Shown in pieces: positions 46,119 to 57,184 of a stretch of DNA of 64,000 nucleotides. The notes under the pieces are model-generated. The model had not been told where the DNA came from. It worked only from the letters and a program-made list of their open reading frames with translations, and searched no databases. Position 1 is the stretch's first letter; each line of letters starts with the position of its first letter. Position numbers and translations under genes: made by a program. The stretch is from Longimicrobiales bacterium. Its GTDB lineage: Bacteria > Gemmatimonadota > Gemmatimonadetes > Longimicrobiales > RSA9. Location: positions 26,791 through 90,790 of the forward strand of contig DATHUY010000024.1 in assembly GCA_035461765.1 (NCBI GenBank), in the 5' to 3' direction.

Positions 46119-47171
46119 TCAGCAGCTGTCCACGCCGCGTCGCACCCAGAGCTCCCGCACCTGCGCAGTCGCCGGCACACCGGCTGCTGCGGTGTCCTGG
46201 CTGACGGGCGCGGTCACGTCGAACGCGAAGCTGATACCGGGGAGGCTCGGAAACCATACTGCCGTGCCGCCGCCGGCTCCCGGCGCCAAACAGGGCCGGC
46301 CATACGCCTGGCTCAGCTGCTGGAAAGTCGATCCCACTCCCAGCCCCCGCTCCGTCTGGACGCCGCGGTCGCGTACGATGACGCGATCCACGCGGTCGTC
46401 CACGATGAGCGCCACGACCGAGCGGCCGCCGGCGAGGGGTACTACCACGCCGCGCTCCTGCGCCCCCTCGCCGAGCGTGAAGGTCGTATCGCGCGTCCCG
46501 GTGACCGCCTGCCGGAGCTCGGGGACCGTCTGTCCGAGCCGCACGGGCCCCACCCCCTCGCGGGTGACGCGGGGATCCGCCCCCGCGGCGGGCGCCCCCT
46601 GTGTGGGCATCGGAGCGGTGAGGTTGTCGGCTCCCGCGAACTGCATGGTCGTGCTCATCTCCGACCCGAGGGCGTCGCCCTCCGGCGACACGAGCCGGGC
46701 GCGCAGCGTGCGGTCGCGCGGCACGGCGGCCATTGCCGTCTCCGCCCGGGCGCCGGTCGCGCTGTCAGTCTGCGCCGGGACGGATGACACCGCCGCAGTC
46801 CTGGGCGGCACTCGCACGCGCTGCACCACGGTCCGCGATTCACCAGGCTGGAGCGCGGGCACACCTAGCCGGTAGACCAGCCGGGTCTCACCACCGGAAC
46901 GCAGCACCGACACTTCGGTGCCTTCCGGGTCAACGGAGCTGAACTCGAGCCAGGACGGAACGTAGAGCTCCACATGCGCGCTGCGGCCAGTCGCACTGCC
47001 CTGATTGCTCAGCGTCAGCTGGACTTCGCTCACGCTGCCCCAATCCAGGATGTTGGCGACGTTCAGGTTCAGAACCAGATTCGGCTCCGCGTCGCGTTCC
47101 CCGCCGCGTGGAAACGCGTCGCACGCGGCGGTCGTCAGGGCGATGGCGCCCACCAGCAGGTATGCCCGCAT
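46119..47171 (-). CDS. Lipoprotein with CARDB/DUF11-like domain
   Basis: 350 residues from the ATG at 47171 with GGGAGCGGAG upstream. The signal ends at a lipobox (LTTAAC). An immunoglobulin-like domain of the CARDB/DUF11 kind (about 35-135) carries 'VSEVQLTLSNQGSATGRSAHVELYVPSWLEF'. The second half (about 200-350) has no family I recognise. Probably an outer-membrane or periplasmic structural protein. Confidence 0.7.
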   Translation of the reverse strand: MRAYLLVGAIALTTAACDAFPRGGERDAEPNLVLNLNVANILDWGSVSEVQLTLSNQGSATGRSAHVELYVPSWLEFSSVDPEGTEVSVLRSGGETRLVYRLGVPALQPGESRTVVQRVRVPPRTAAVSSVPAQTDSATGARAETAMAAVPRDRTLRARLVSPEGDALGSEMSTTMQFAGADNLTAPMPTQGAPAAGADPRVTREGVGPVRLGQTVPELRQAVTGTRDTTFTLGEGAQERGVVVPLAGGRSVVALIVDDRVDRVIVRDRGVQTERGLGVGSTFQQLSQAYGRPCLAPGAGGGTAVWFPSLPGISFAFDVTAPVSQDTAAAGVPATAQVRELWVRRGVDSC

Positions 47172-47248
47172 GCTCCGCTCCCGTAATCTGTGTGGTTGAG
47201 TTGCTGCCGGGGGCGCTGCGAGAATCGCACCAGACGGGTGCCGTCCCA

Positions 47249-48412
47249 TCAGTTCCAGCCGCGCACGATCTCCATGAGCGCCTGGCCGATCTCGACGTTG
47301 TCGCGCCAGCCGCCGAATCGGGCGGACTGCGGGCCGGCAGCGAAAAGCGGCACCAGCGCTGCCGTGTGACCGCCCGTCGTGTACTCGAGCTGGAAGTCTT
47401 CGCCCGTCTGCACCAGCGTGAAGCCACCCGTTTCGTGATCCGATGTGACGATCACGAGCGTGCCGGGTGTGCGGTCCGCGAACTCCATTGCGACGGACAC
47501 CGCCCGATCGAACTCGAGGATATCGGCAGTTACGCGCTCGAGCGGCGCATTGGCGTGCGTCGCATTGTCGGTCGCCTCGGTCTCGAAAACCGCGACGAAC
47601 CCATCAGGATCGCGCGCGAGCCGCGCGAGCGCCGCGGCCACCATGTCGGGGAGCGCGACGGGGCGGGGGTCTGTGTCATCGAAATCGCCTGGGGTGAACA
47701 GGCCCACGAGCGGCCGGTCCGCGGCCCGATACGCCGCGAGCTCCGCCGCCGTCCGAACACAGTCGGCACCTCGGCACATCCGATCCAGCAGGTCCCGGCC
47801 ATCGGCCCGTGACTCGCCGCTGAAGTAGCGGCGGCCTCCGCCGAGCAGCACGTCCAGCCGGGCATCCGCGAACTGCGTCGCAATCGCATCCCGCCAGTAG
47901 CGGCTCGGCGAGTGGGCGACGAATGACGCCGGTGTTGCATCGATCACGCTCGTCGTCGTGACGAGCCCGGTGGCCTTCCCCATATCGCGTGCCAGCGTAA
48001 ACCAGCTTTCCAGCGCCTCGCACCCGGCCGGCCACGTGGTCTCCTCCGTGTCGCGGGAAGAGGGCAGGGGGCAGGTGCCACCCACCCCGATCGTGCGGTT
48101 CATCACGCGCCGACCCGTCGCGTACACCGTCGCCCCCGCAGCGCTGTCCGACACCTTGTGGTGCTCACTGCGCGTATCCACGAGCCCGACGACCGGCATC
48201 CGCTTCACTGCCAGGTCCGGCTGTGCGTAGCCTGCGGCCGTCCAGATACCGGCGCCCGCCCCATCGGCTATAAGCAGGATGATGTTGCGCACCGGCTCGT
48301 CCTGCATGGCACTGCCCGGCGCCGCCTCCACGGCTGCGGCGCCGGATGATGCTGCACAGCCGGCGAGTGCTAGCAGGACGAGTGGCAGCCGGAAAACTCT
48401 GGATAGGTTCAT
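47249..48412 (-). CDS. Alkaline phosphatase (PhoA superfamily)
   Basis: 387 residues from the ATG at 48412 with AAGGAAG upstream. A lipobox-like signal 'LLALAGC' suggests a lipid anchor. Motifs: 'ILLIADGAGAG' (metal-binding Asp), 'VSDSAAGATVYATG' with the nucleophile Ser (in place of TDSAA), 'FETEATDNATHAN', 'VTSDHETGG' (metal His) and 'GGHTAALVP'. It should hydrolyse phosphomonoesters outside the inner membrane. It lies 77 bases upstream of the lipoprotein gene on the same strand. Confidence 0.92.
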   Translation of the reverse strand: MNLSRVFRLPLVLLALAGCAASSGAAAVEAAPGSAMQDEPVRNIILLIADGAGAGIWTAAGYAQPDLAVKRMPVVGLVDTRSEHHKVSDSAAGATVYATGRRVMNRTIGVGGTCPLPSSRDTEETTWPAGCEALESWFTLARDMGKATGLVTTTSVIDATPASFVAHSPSRYWRDAIATQFADARLDVLLGGGRRYFSGESRADGRDLLDRMCRGADCVRTAAELAAYRAADRPLVGLFTPGDFDDTDPRPVALPDMVAAALARLARDPDGFVAVFETEATDNATHANAPLERVTADILEFDRAVSVAMEFADRTPGTLVIVTSDHETGGFTLVQTGEDFQLEYTTGGHTAALVPLFAAGPQSARFGGWRDNVEIGQALMEIVRGWN

Positions 48413-48604
48413 GGTAACTTCCTTATGCATGCAATCGAGCGCGGGCCATCAGCCGCTCGGGGGCAAACTGTCTCCGCCAGCGCAGACGTGCAATCCGCAC
48501 CCCTTTCACTAATCCTCGGCCCTTGGTCCTATGCCGCCCCCGGCCGTGCAGGGTTACTGTTCGAATGGCTGCCGGAACGCTTACCCCAGCGATCGGGATC
48601 TACC

Positions 48605-51256
48605 ATGGCGATTGTGCCCCGGCCGCTCAGGCCGGCTGGCGCGTTGTTCCGCCGCGCCGGTGACACCGATATCCGCCCTGTCCACGCCGCGATTCTGCTC
48701 GGAGCCGCCTGTTACGCCGGCGCACTTCTCGGCTTCGAGCTCGCGTTCGTGCCACGCCCTGTTACGCTCTGGTTTCCCAACGCCATTCTGCTCGCGGGGC
48801 TACTGCTTGCGGCTCGCCCGTACTGGTGGCTGCTGCTCACCGCCGCGTTCGCCGCCCACCTGCTCGCATTGCTCCCGCGCGGTGTGCCGGCTCCGGTGGC
48901 GGTGCTCTGGTTCGTGAGCAACGCCACGCAGGCGGTCATCGCCGCTGTCCTCGTGAGGCACCGGACAACGGAGGGACTGCGCCTGGATCGGCTGCCGCAC
49001 GTCACGGTGTTCGTCGCGGCCGCCCTCTTCGCCATCTTCCTCTCGTCGCTGCTCGGCGCTGCGCTCATCGACATGACCGGCTGGGGAACGAGTTCCCTGT
49101 CGACGATGTGGCGGCGCCGCTTTTTCTCCGACGTGCTTGGAGCGCTCACCGTGGTCCCGGTGATCATCGGGCTGACGTCTGTGCGCCGCGCAGCACTTCG
49201 CGAAGCGCCAGCGGTGCGCTATATGGAAGGCGGGGTTCTGGCGGTTGCAGTGCTGACCGTCAGCGTCATTGCGTTCGGCAGCCAGGTGCCGGGGCCGCAG
49301 ACGATCACGGCGCTGGTGTACGCGCCACTGCCGCTCCTGCTCTGGGCCGTCGTGCGCTTCGGACCGGTGGCCTCCAGCAGCGCAGTGCTCGCTGCGGCAG
49401 TGGTTGCGATGTGGAACGCAAGCCACGGCAGGGGCCCGTTCGTCCTCCAGTCGCCGGAGGCGAATGCGCTGGAGATCCAGCTCCTGTTCAGCCTAGTGGC
49501 CGCAACTCTGATGACACTGGCCGCCGTGCTGGAAGAGCGGAAGGACGCCCAGGCCGCGGAGATTCGAAATCGTGAGCAGCTCGGCCTCGCTCTCGACGCC
49601 GCCCGGATGACGTTCTGGGACGTCACCCTTCCCGACGATACAGGGCCCGCCGGCGAGGGCGACCAACCCCGGCACGAGCGGCGCGGCAGCAACGATGGGG
49701 CTCTACCCCTGGAGCAGATAGTGGGGCGTGTGCATCCGTCTGATCTGGCGCGCGTCTCGAAGACCTTGACCTGGTCGATCAAAAACGGAGGTCCGCTCGA
49801 TATGGAGCTGCGCATCATCGAGCCGTCGGGCGACATACGGTGGATCCACAGTATGGGCAGAGTTGTGCGGGATGAGTCGGGAGGGCCCACCCGGCTGATC
49901 GGGCTGAGTGCGGACATCACCGCACGGCGGATGGCCGAGGCTCTGAACGTCGGCGCGAGCCGCATCCTCGAGTTGATCGCCACGGGAGCACCCCTCAAGC
50001 ACGTGCTGATCCGCATCGTTGAGCTCATCGAGGCCGAGTCGCTCGGTCTCACCTGCTCCGTGCTGGTCATGGATGACGCAACGCGTGTTCGACACGTCGC
50101 TGCGCCGAACCTGCCGGAGGAGTTCGTCCGCGAGATCGAGCGTCTCGAGATGAACCCCACCCGCGGCTCCTGCGGCGCCGCGATGCATCAGCGCAGGTCG
50201 GTCGTCACCGCGGACATCAGCACCGACTTTCTGTGGGACGGCCTGCGTGACGAGGCCCTGCGACACGGTCTGCGTGGCTGCTGGTCGACACCCATTATCT
50301 CGGAGCACGGCGCGGTACTGGGTACGTTCGCGATGTTCTACGGCCAGCCCCGTGAGCCGACGGAGCGGGAGGTACAGCTCGTCGATATCGCTACACAGCT
50401 CGCCGCGATCGCTCTGGAGCGCAGACGCGCCGACGTTGAGGCTACCGAGCAGCGCCGCGCTATCACGCATCTCGGTCGCGTTGCTGTGATCGGTGAGCTG
50501 TCGGGCGCTCTCGCCCACGAGCTGAGTCAGCCCCTCACCGTCATCCTGAGCGAGGCTCAGGCCGCACGTCGTCTGATCGCGGACACACCTGGGGACCCGC
50601 GCCTCAGTGACGTGCTCGAGGACATCATTGACGCAGATCGCCGCGCGGGCGCCGTACTCGACCGGCTGAGGGGTCTGATGCTGAAGCAGCGACCTCGCTT
50701 CGCGGACCTGTCTCTCAACGATGCCGTGATCGAGACGCTTCGACTCGCACATGGCGAGCTCACGGCGCGTGAGGTCATGGTCACCACCCGGCTCACACCC
50801 GGGCTCCCCCCCGTACACGGTGACACTGTCCAGCTGCAGCAGGTGCTGCTCAACCTCTGCATGAATGCATGTGACGCGATGAGCTCCAATGCCCAGGAGA
50901 GCCGCGCGATGACGTTCACCACACTCGGTGCGCCCGACCGCAGCTCCGTCCAGCTCGCACTGACCGATTACGGCACGGGCATTCCCGATGACATCCTCGA
51001 CCGCATCTTCGATCCGTTTTTCACATCCAAGGAACGCGGTCTCGGCCTCGGCCTTTCCATTTGTCGCTCCATCATACTCGAGCACCGCGGCACTCTCACC
51101 GCAAGGAATAACCCCGGTGGGGGCGCCACCCTGATACTCGCGCTCCCTGCCGCCGAGCATGCGCGCGCACTCGCGCGCGCCGAGGGGTCGCTGCTGCAAC
51201 GCCGGAATGCGCGCGTAGTGCGAAGGTCCAATTCAACCCGCGCACAAATCCCGTGA
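48605..51256 (+). CDS. MASE1-PAS-GAF sensor histidine kinase
   Basis: 883 residues if it starts at the ATG at 48605. Eight or so N-terminal helices (about 25-290) form a MASE1-like sensor ('VTLWFPNAILLAGLLLAARPYWW'); then PAS (about 320-430), GAF (about 445-600), HisKA with 'LSGALAHELSQPLTVILSEA' and HATPase with 'NLCMNACDAMSSN', 'DYGTGIPDD' and 'GLGLGLSICRSII'. The kinase boxes are intact, of the FixL-like branch. Only a weak ribosome site is seen. A second kinase gene starts 38 bases after its end. Confidence 0.9.
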   Translation: MAIVPRPLRPAGALFRRAGDTDIRPVHAAILLGAACYAGALLGFELAFVPRPVTLWFPNAILLAGLLLAARPYWWLLLTAAFAAHLLALLPRGVPAPVAVLWFVSNATQAVIAAVLVRHRTTEGLRLDRLPHVTVFVAAALFAIFLSSLLGAALIDMTGWGTSSLSTMWRRRFFSDVLGALTVVPVIIGLTSVRRAALREAPAVRYMEGGVLAVAVLTVSVIAFGSQVPGPQTITALVYAPLPLLLWAVVRFGPVASSSAVLAAAVVAMWNASHGRGPFVLQSPEANALEIQLLFSLVAATLMTLAAVLEERKDAQAAEIRNREQLGLALDAARMTFWDVTLPDDTGPAGEGDQPRHERRGSNDGALPLEQIVGRVHPSDLARVSKTLTWSIKNGGPLDMELRIIEPSGDIRWIHSMGRVVRDESGGPTRLIGLSADITARRMAEALNVGASRILELIATGAPLKHVLIRIVELIEAESLGLTCSVLVMDDATRVRHVAAPNLPEEFVREIERLEMNPTRGSCGAAMHQRRSVVTADISTDFLWDGLRDEALRHGLRGCWSTPIISEHGAVLGTFAMFYGQPREPTEREVQLVDIATQLAAIALERRRADVEATEQRRAITHLGRVAVIGELSGALAHELSQPLTVILSEAQAARRLIADTPGDPRLSDVLEDIIDADRRAGAVLDRLRGLMLKQRPRFADLSLNDAVIETLRLAHGELTAREVMVTTRLTPGLPPVHGDTVQLQQVLLNLCMNACDAMSSNAQESRAMTFTTLGAPDRSSVQLALTDYGTGIPDDILDRIFDPFFTSKERGLGLGLSICRSIILEHRGTLTARNNPGGGATLILALPAAEHARALARAEGSLLQRRNARVVRRSNSTRAQIP

Positions 51257-51294
51257 TCGTACATACAGGCCCCTCTCAAGGGACGGAGGAATGT

Positions 51295-53481
51295 ATGAGC
51301 AGACACACATTCAAAGACCATGACGCCGAGCGCACGCGCGCGCTGTTGCGACGCGGCTTCGACGATAACCTCGCCGGTCAGGCCATTGCCGATGCGGGTG
51401 GACGCATTATCGCATGCAATCGGGAATTCGTGCGCATCACGGGATGCGATTCGGCGCCCGCATTCCTGCACGAGCTCGAACCGCAGCCGGGCGCGTTCGC
51501 GGGTCTGCTCGCGCGTCTCGACGAGGCCAACCATACCTCAGGCACTCTGATGGTGCAGGACGAGATACGGTTCGTCCGACGTGATGACTCGCCCATGCAG
51601 GTCATTGCACGCATCTCGGCGAGCGTGAACGATGCCGGCAGCATCGCGGAGACGCGGGTCTACCTCGTCGACATCACGGACCGCTTCAGGGAGGAGCAGG
51701 AACTGCGCGTTGTCGCAGACCGGCTCCAGCTCGCCGACGTCGCAGCGCAGGACGTTTTGTGGGACTGGAACGTGCCCGCGGCGCGTGTGGAGTGGGGGAG
51801 TGCCACCGCACGTCGATTCAGATACATGTCCGAAGAGGTTCGTACGGGCATCGACTGGCACGCCGAGCGGGTTCATCCCGTGGATCGGGAGCGGATCCTG
51901 CGCGGACTGCAGCGGGCCATGTCGGGCACGGACAGCACATGGACCAACGAGTACCGGCTGCTGCGCGGTGATGGCTCATACGCGGCGGTGCTGGACCGCG
52001 CGCACATCGTGCGTAATGAACGCGGGGAGCCCGTTCGCGTGGTCGGCTCGATCGTCGACATCACCGAGCTGAAGGCGAGCGAGGATGCACACCGCTTTCT
52101 GGCGCGGGCGGGCGCTGCCCTGGAGGAAGTGCTGGACGTGAATGCCACGGCCGCATCCCTCGCGCACATCGGAATTCCCGAGTATGCCGATCTGTGCCTC
52201 GTCGACCTGCTGCAACAGGATGGTTCGCTGCACCGCGTCGCGGTGGCTCATGCCCAGCCGGCGCTGGAGCCCGCGCTCTCGCTCAACGCGACCGTGCCAT
52301 CACGCTCGGACGCGAACTCCGCATCCATGCATGCAGTTCAAACCGGCGAGCTGGAGTGTGAGAGCGGGATGGAGGTGGGGCAGAACGCGATAATGAAACG
52401 CCTGGGTCTCACCCCGGAGGCGGACGCGCGGGCCTATATCGTGGTTCCGCTCGAGGCACGCGGCCGCATCATGGGGGCTGTGACGTTTGGATTCTCGAGC
52501 CCGCGACGGTTCTTCGACCCCCTGTACATACAGACCGTCAAACAGCTGGCGGGGTGCGCGGCGCTCGCGCTCGGCAATGCACACCTGTACGAGTCGGCAC
52601 AACGCGCCATCCGGTCGCGCAACGAGGTTCTCGGGATCGTCTCGCACGACTTGCGGTCACCCCTGCATACGATCGTCGCGACTCTCTCGGTACTCGATGA
52701 CTCCATGCCGGAGCGCAGGGCGGACATCCGACGTCTCTTCGACATCCTCCAGCGCACCACCGGTCAGATCAATCATCTCATCCAGGACCTGCTCGATGTG
52801 TCGCGCATGGAATCGATGCACTTCACTGTTGATCCGCGTGAGTCGAGTGCGGCCGCCATCATAACCGAAGCATGCGAAACTCTCCGCCCACTGGCCGCGG
52901 AGAGCGACATCGTGATATCTACCGACATCAGGGGCGATCTGCCCGCCGTCGCCGCCGATCCGCCGGAGGTAGTGCGCGTCATCGGCAACCTCATCGGCAA
53001 CGCGATCAAGTTCTCGCCGGCCGGCGCGGCCATCGTGGTGCGTGCGCGCGCCGTCCATGGGGAGGTTCGCATATCCGTGCACGACGAAGGGCCGGGCATA
53101 CCCGCGGACCAGATTCCTCTCGTCTTTGAACATTTCTGGCAGGGCCGGGAGAAGGATCGGCGCGGCTCGGGACTCGGCCTCGCCATTGCCCGCGGGATCG
53201 TCGAGGCTCACGGCGGTCGGATCTGGGTGGACAGCGCGTTGGATGATGGCAGCACATTTACGTTCTCGCTGCCTGTGGCCGGTGTCAGTGGGAACGGTCG
53301 TCGGGCCGCAGCTTCTACGCCGGATGTCGATCGCCCTGATCGTCCATCTGCCGACGATCCGCAGGCCGACTTTCCGCAGGCGCGGGATCGGAAGGGTCGG
53401 AAGGCGGCGCCTCCCTACCCTGATCGTGGGCCGCGCTGGCCGCCCAGGCGGCGCCACGGCCCGACTCGTGGCGTCGGGTAG
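51295..53481 (+). CDS. Soluble PAS-PAS-GAF histidine kinase
   Basis: 728 residues from the ATG at 51295 with GGAGG upstream. Two PAS domains (about 25-130 and 145-265), GAF (about 275-430), HisKA with 'LGIVSHDLRSPLHTIV' and HATPase with 'IGNLIGNAIKFSPAG', 'DEGPGIPAD' and 'GSGLGLAIARG'. There are no membrane helices. The last 60 residues are low-complexity, Pro/Arg-rich, and lie antisense to the end of the FixJ-type regulator gene (53315-53481). It probably shares the regulator with the upstream kinase. Confidence 0.9.
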   Translation: MSRHTFKDHDAERTRALLRRGFDDNLAGQAIADAGGRIIACNREFVRITGCDSAPAFLHELEPQPGAFAGLLARLDEANHTSGTLMVQDEIRFVRRDDSPMQVIARISASVNDAGSIAETRVYLVDITDRFREEQELRVVADRLQLADVAAQDVLWDWNVPAARVEWGSATARRFRYMSEEVRTGIDWHAERVHPVDRERILRGLQRAMSGTDSTWTNEYRLLRGDGSYAAVLDRAHIVRNERGEPVRVVGSIVDITELKASEDAHRFLARAGAALEEVLDVNATAASLAHIGIPEYADLCLVDLLQQDGSLHRVAVAHAQPALEPALSLNATVPSRSDANSASMHAVQTGELECESGMEVGQNAIMKRLGLTPEADARAYIVVPLEARGRIMGAVTFGFSSPRRFFDPLYIQTVKQLAGCAALALGNAHLYESAQRAIRSRNEVLGIVSHDLRSPLHTIVATLSVLDDSMPERRADIRRLFDILQRTTGQINHLIQDLLDVSRMESMHFTVDPRESSAAAIITEACETLRPLAAESDIVISTDIRGDLPAVAADPPEVVRVIGNLIGNAIKFSPAGAAIVVRARAVHGEVRISVHDEGPGIPADQIPLVFEHFWQGREKDRRGSGLGLAIARGIVEAHGGRIWVDSALDDGSTFTFSLPVAGVSGNGRRAAASTPDVDRPDRPSADDPQADFPQARDRKGRKAAPPYPDRGPRWPPRRRHGPTRGVG

Positions 53482-54139
53482 GAGTAGACGGCCCCGGCGT
53501 CACCCCCGCAACGGGCGGGACGCCGGGGCTCATGCCCAGCCGGACTGCGTAGTGCACCAGCGTTGCGACCCGACGTGCACCCATCTTCGACATCACGCGC
53601 GACCGGTGCACCTTAACCGTCTTTTCCGAAATTCCCAGCTCGCGTGCAATCTGCTTGTTGAGAAGGCCGGCGAGGACGTGCTGCATGACCTCGCGTTCCC
53701 GGGGTGTCAGCGACTCCGCGCGGTCCGCGAGCTCTTCCGTCTCGACGCGCTCCGACCGTGTCCGTGACTCTTCCTCCAGCGCTTCGCCGATCGTGCGCAG
53801 GAGAACCTGGTCTTCGACCGGCTTGGTGAGGAAGTCGAACGCACCCGCCTTGATCGCGCGAACGCTCGTCGGGATGTCGCCGAATCCCGTCATGAAGATG
53901 ACCGGCAGATAGAAACCACTCTCCTGCAGGCGCTGCTGCAGGTCCAGCCCGTTCAGGTCGGGCAGGCGGACGTCCAGCAGCAGGCATCCTGGCCCGAGCT
54001 GGTCCCGACGATCCAGGAATTCACGCGCCGAGGCGAACGTGCGCACGGGGTGGCCCGCTGACTCGATGAGTCGCGCGAGCGCCGTTCGTACCTTCGGATC
54101 ATCATCAATGACGAATACTTCGGATCCCGCCTCCTGCAT
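53315..54139 (-). CDS. FixJ-family response regulator
   Basis: 274 residues from the ATG at 54139 with GGAGG upstream. Receiver domain (about 5-120) with 'FVIDDDPKVR', the phospho-Asp in 'CLLLDVRLPDLNGL' and the conserved Lys in 'AFDFLTKPVEDQ'. The LuxR-type helix-turn-helix (about 135-200) includes 'LTPREREVMQHVLAGLLNKQIARELGIS'. A 70-residue disordered tail follows and is encoded antisense to the second kinase. It is the likely partner of the kinases at 48605 and 51295. Confidence 0.92.
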   Translation of the reverse strand: MQEAGSEVFVIDDDPKVRTALARLIESAGHPVRTFASAREFLDRRDQLGPGCLLLDVRLPDLNGLDLQQRLQESGFYLPVIFMTGFGDIPTSVRAIKAGAFDFLTKPVEDQVLLRTIGEALEEESRTRSERVETEELADRAESLTPREREVMQHVLAGLLNKQIARELGISEKTVKVHRSRVMSKMGARRVATLVHYAVRLGMSPGVPPVAGVTPGPSTPTRRHESGRGAAWAASAAHDQGREAPPSDPSDPAPAESRPADRRQMDDQGDRHPA

Positions 54140-54588
54140 GAATACCTCCGCGACAGCGGCACCGGCCGCCTGCGCGACCCGGGCAGGGCATGAGATCATC
54201 GCCGCAAGAGCAGCGCCAGCGCCGCGCATTACGGCCGGTTTGCGTCAGTCGCGCACGAGCCATGTCCATGACCGCAGCACGCCGTGCGAGACGCGCACAC
54301 CCGCGCCGAGCAGCTGAACTCGCGGAGATGTCGCAGCGCCGGATGCTCGGACCGCGCCGTCGTCACCGTCGCGCCGGGAAGCATCGTTGCGTTCGCGCGA
54401 TCGTGCCGCATCAATGTCGTGGGAATGTCTGCCGGGTGGCGCGCTCGTGCTGTCGCTCAATCGCTTCTCGTCGAAGCTGGACAGGAACCCGGGCACGGGC
54501 TGGACCATCCTTGATGCACCGGGCTCCCGGGCCGACGCAATGTCCATCACGCCGGCACGGGAGCCCGTGCGTTCCAGCGTGGACCGGA
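54140..54588. other. Intergenic region, 449 bases
   Basis: It lies upstream of the FixJ-type gene and downstream of a minus-strand lipoprotein gene, so it should hold the regulator promoter and the lipoprotein terminator. GGGCTCCCG (54521-54529) and CGGGAGCCC (54558-54566) could pair, but across a 28-base loop. Open frames exist on both strands, but none has a domain, ribosome site or convincing start. Confidence 0.4.
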
Positions 54589-55305
54589 CTAACGCCGCGC
54601 GATCCGATCCCGGCGAACGTCGCGCAGCTTCTCCCGCAGCTCGTCCGTCACGGCATCAGCCGAAATGTCCACCACACGCTGCAGCGTACGCTCCAGATCG
54701 TCGACGGACACGGTCAGCAGCCCGGCCGCGGTGATGATATCACGCGGGACATCGCCCGAGCTCGCCACCCGCGGCGTGATCGAGTTCCACCCGTTGACCC
54801 GCGTCGTCCAGATCTCCACGCCCGTCGCCGCATCCAGCAGCACTACATCCGCTTCCAGATACAGCTGCGCCGCCGACTGCCAGTCGCGCGCGCTCACACC
54901 GTAGCTCCGCACTCTCAGATCCAGCACGTAGTCGGCCGACGACGGTGCCGGTACGCGCCGTGCACCCAGATACATCGTCGCACGCTCCGCCGTCCGGTCC
55001 GCCATCCGCGTGCCGACCGAGACCCGTGCCGCAGCACTGTCCAGCCGCGCACGAACCCGCCGCGCCTCGACCTCCACCGCCAGCCGCGACCCCGCCGCCA
55101 CCAGCGCTCCCACAGGATCATCCCGTTCGGCCGAGAATGAGCCCATCCGCAGATCGCCCGATGTCGGTGTCACGTGCACGATCGCTACCGTGCGACCCGC
55201 AAAATCGTAGCGTCCCAGGTGATGTCGGGTACCGCAGCCGCTCACGGCAAGCACGCCCGCGAGCGCCACTGCATACCACCACTGCATGCTCCTGTACCGC
55301 CGCAT
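54589..55305 (-). CDS. Lipoprotein of unknown function
   Basis: 238 residues from the ATG at 55305, which has GGAGG upstream and opens a lipoprotein signal (lipobox 'LAVSGC'). The mature protein alternates beta and helix segments; 'ADYVLDLRVRSYGVSARDW' and 'LYLEADVVLLDAATGVEIWTTRV' suggest a CsgG/TolB-N-like or GNA1162-like periplasmic fold. No catalytic motif is seen. The likeness is weak, so I leave it unnamed. Confidence 0.65.
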   Translation of the reverse strand: MRRYRSMQWWYAVALAGVLAVSGCGTRHHLGRYDFAGRTVAIVHVTPTSGDLRMGSFSAERDDPVGALVAAGSRLAVEVEARRVRARLDSAAARVSVGTRMADRTAERATMYLGARRVPAPSSADYVLDLRVRSYGVSARDWQSAAQLYLEADVVLLDAATGVEIWTTRVNGWNSITPRVASSGDVPRDIITAAGLLTVSVDDLERTLQRVVDISADAVTDELREKLRDVRRDRIARR

Positions 55306-55640
55306 GCCTGCCTCCACTGATGGAGTGTCGGGGCGCGACACGACAGCCAGCGCCCGGCGCCGGGCCTGATCCGCCTCACCCGGTTCACCCCCTGCTACTG
55401 CCACAACGGGGCCGCAGGTTCCCCGTGCGCGGAAACAAATGTGGTGGAGCGCGCTAACTCGTTCCACCATAAGGCTCGACATGATGGCGGTACCGCCCGC
55501 GCGCCACACGGCAGCGGACGTATGGTGCGAACTGTTTAGCCGCTACCGCGCGAAAAACGCAGAATGGTCGCGGCGTGGCGGTCGTCCCGGCACAGGTGCG
55601 CGTTCTCGCGAGCCGGCGGACCGCCGTTTAACTTGGCTGT
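55306..55640. other. Divergent intergenic region, 335 bases
   Basis: It lies between the divergent lipoprotein and selD genes, so both promoters should be here. TGGTGGA (55442-55448) and TCCACCA (55463-55469) can form a small hairpin, and CGGCGG-A-CCGCCG (55614-55626) lies just before selD. I found no tRNA, including no tRNA-Sec. Confidence 0.4.
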
Positions 55641-57028
<1,388 letters not shown>

Positions 57029-57040
57029 TTCGGCGGTTTG

Positions 57041-57065
57041 CGCCGGCCGTCAGCGACGGCCGGCG
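57041..57065 (+). terminator. Hairpin terminator after the small acidic protein gene
   Basis: CGCCGGCCGTC (57041-57051) and GACGGCCGGCG (57055-57065) make a perfect 11-bp stem with a 3-base loop, 12 bases after the stop. No T-run follows. Confidence 0.65.
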
Positions 57066-57184
57066 TCGCCAATTCTCTTGACATCCGTCCTCCGCCGCTG
57101 CACTTACGAGACGCAATCCGCCTCCCCGGCATAGTCCATCCGATCGATTGACGGACGGACCATCACGTTATCTGAGGAGATGCC

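Noticed and set aside
54190..55140. Long plus-strand open frame across the lipoprotein gene
   Set aside because: Antisense to a lipoprotein gene with a good signal peptide and ribosome site; Arg/Pro-rich, no domain. High GC makes such frames common.
55306..55640. Possible tRNA-Sec or selenium RNA element next to selD
   Set aside because: Only short hairpins are present; no cloverleaf or conserved tRNA sequence could be traced.
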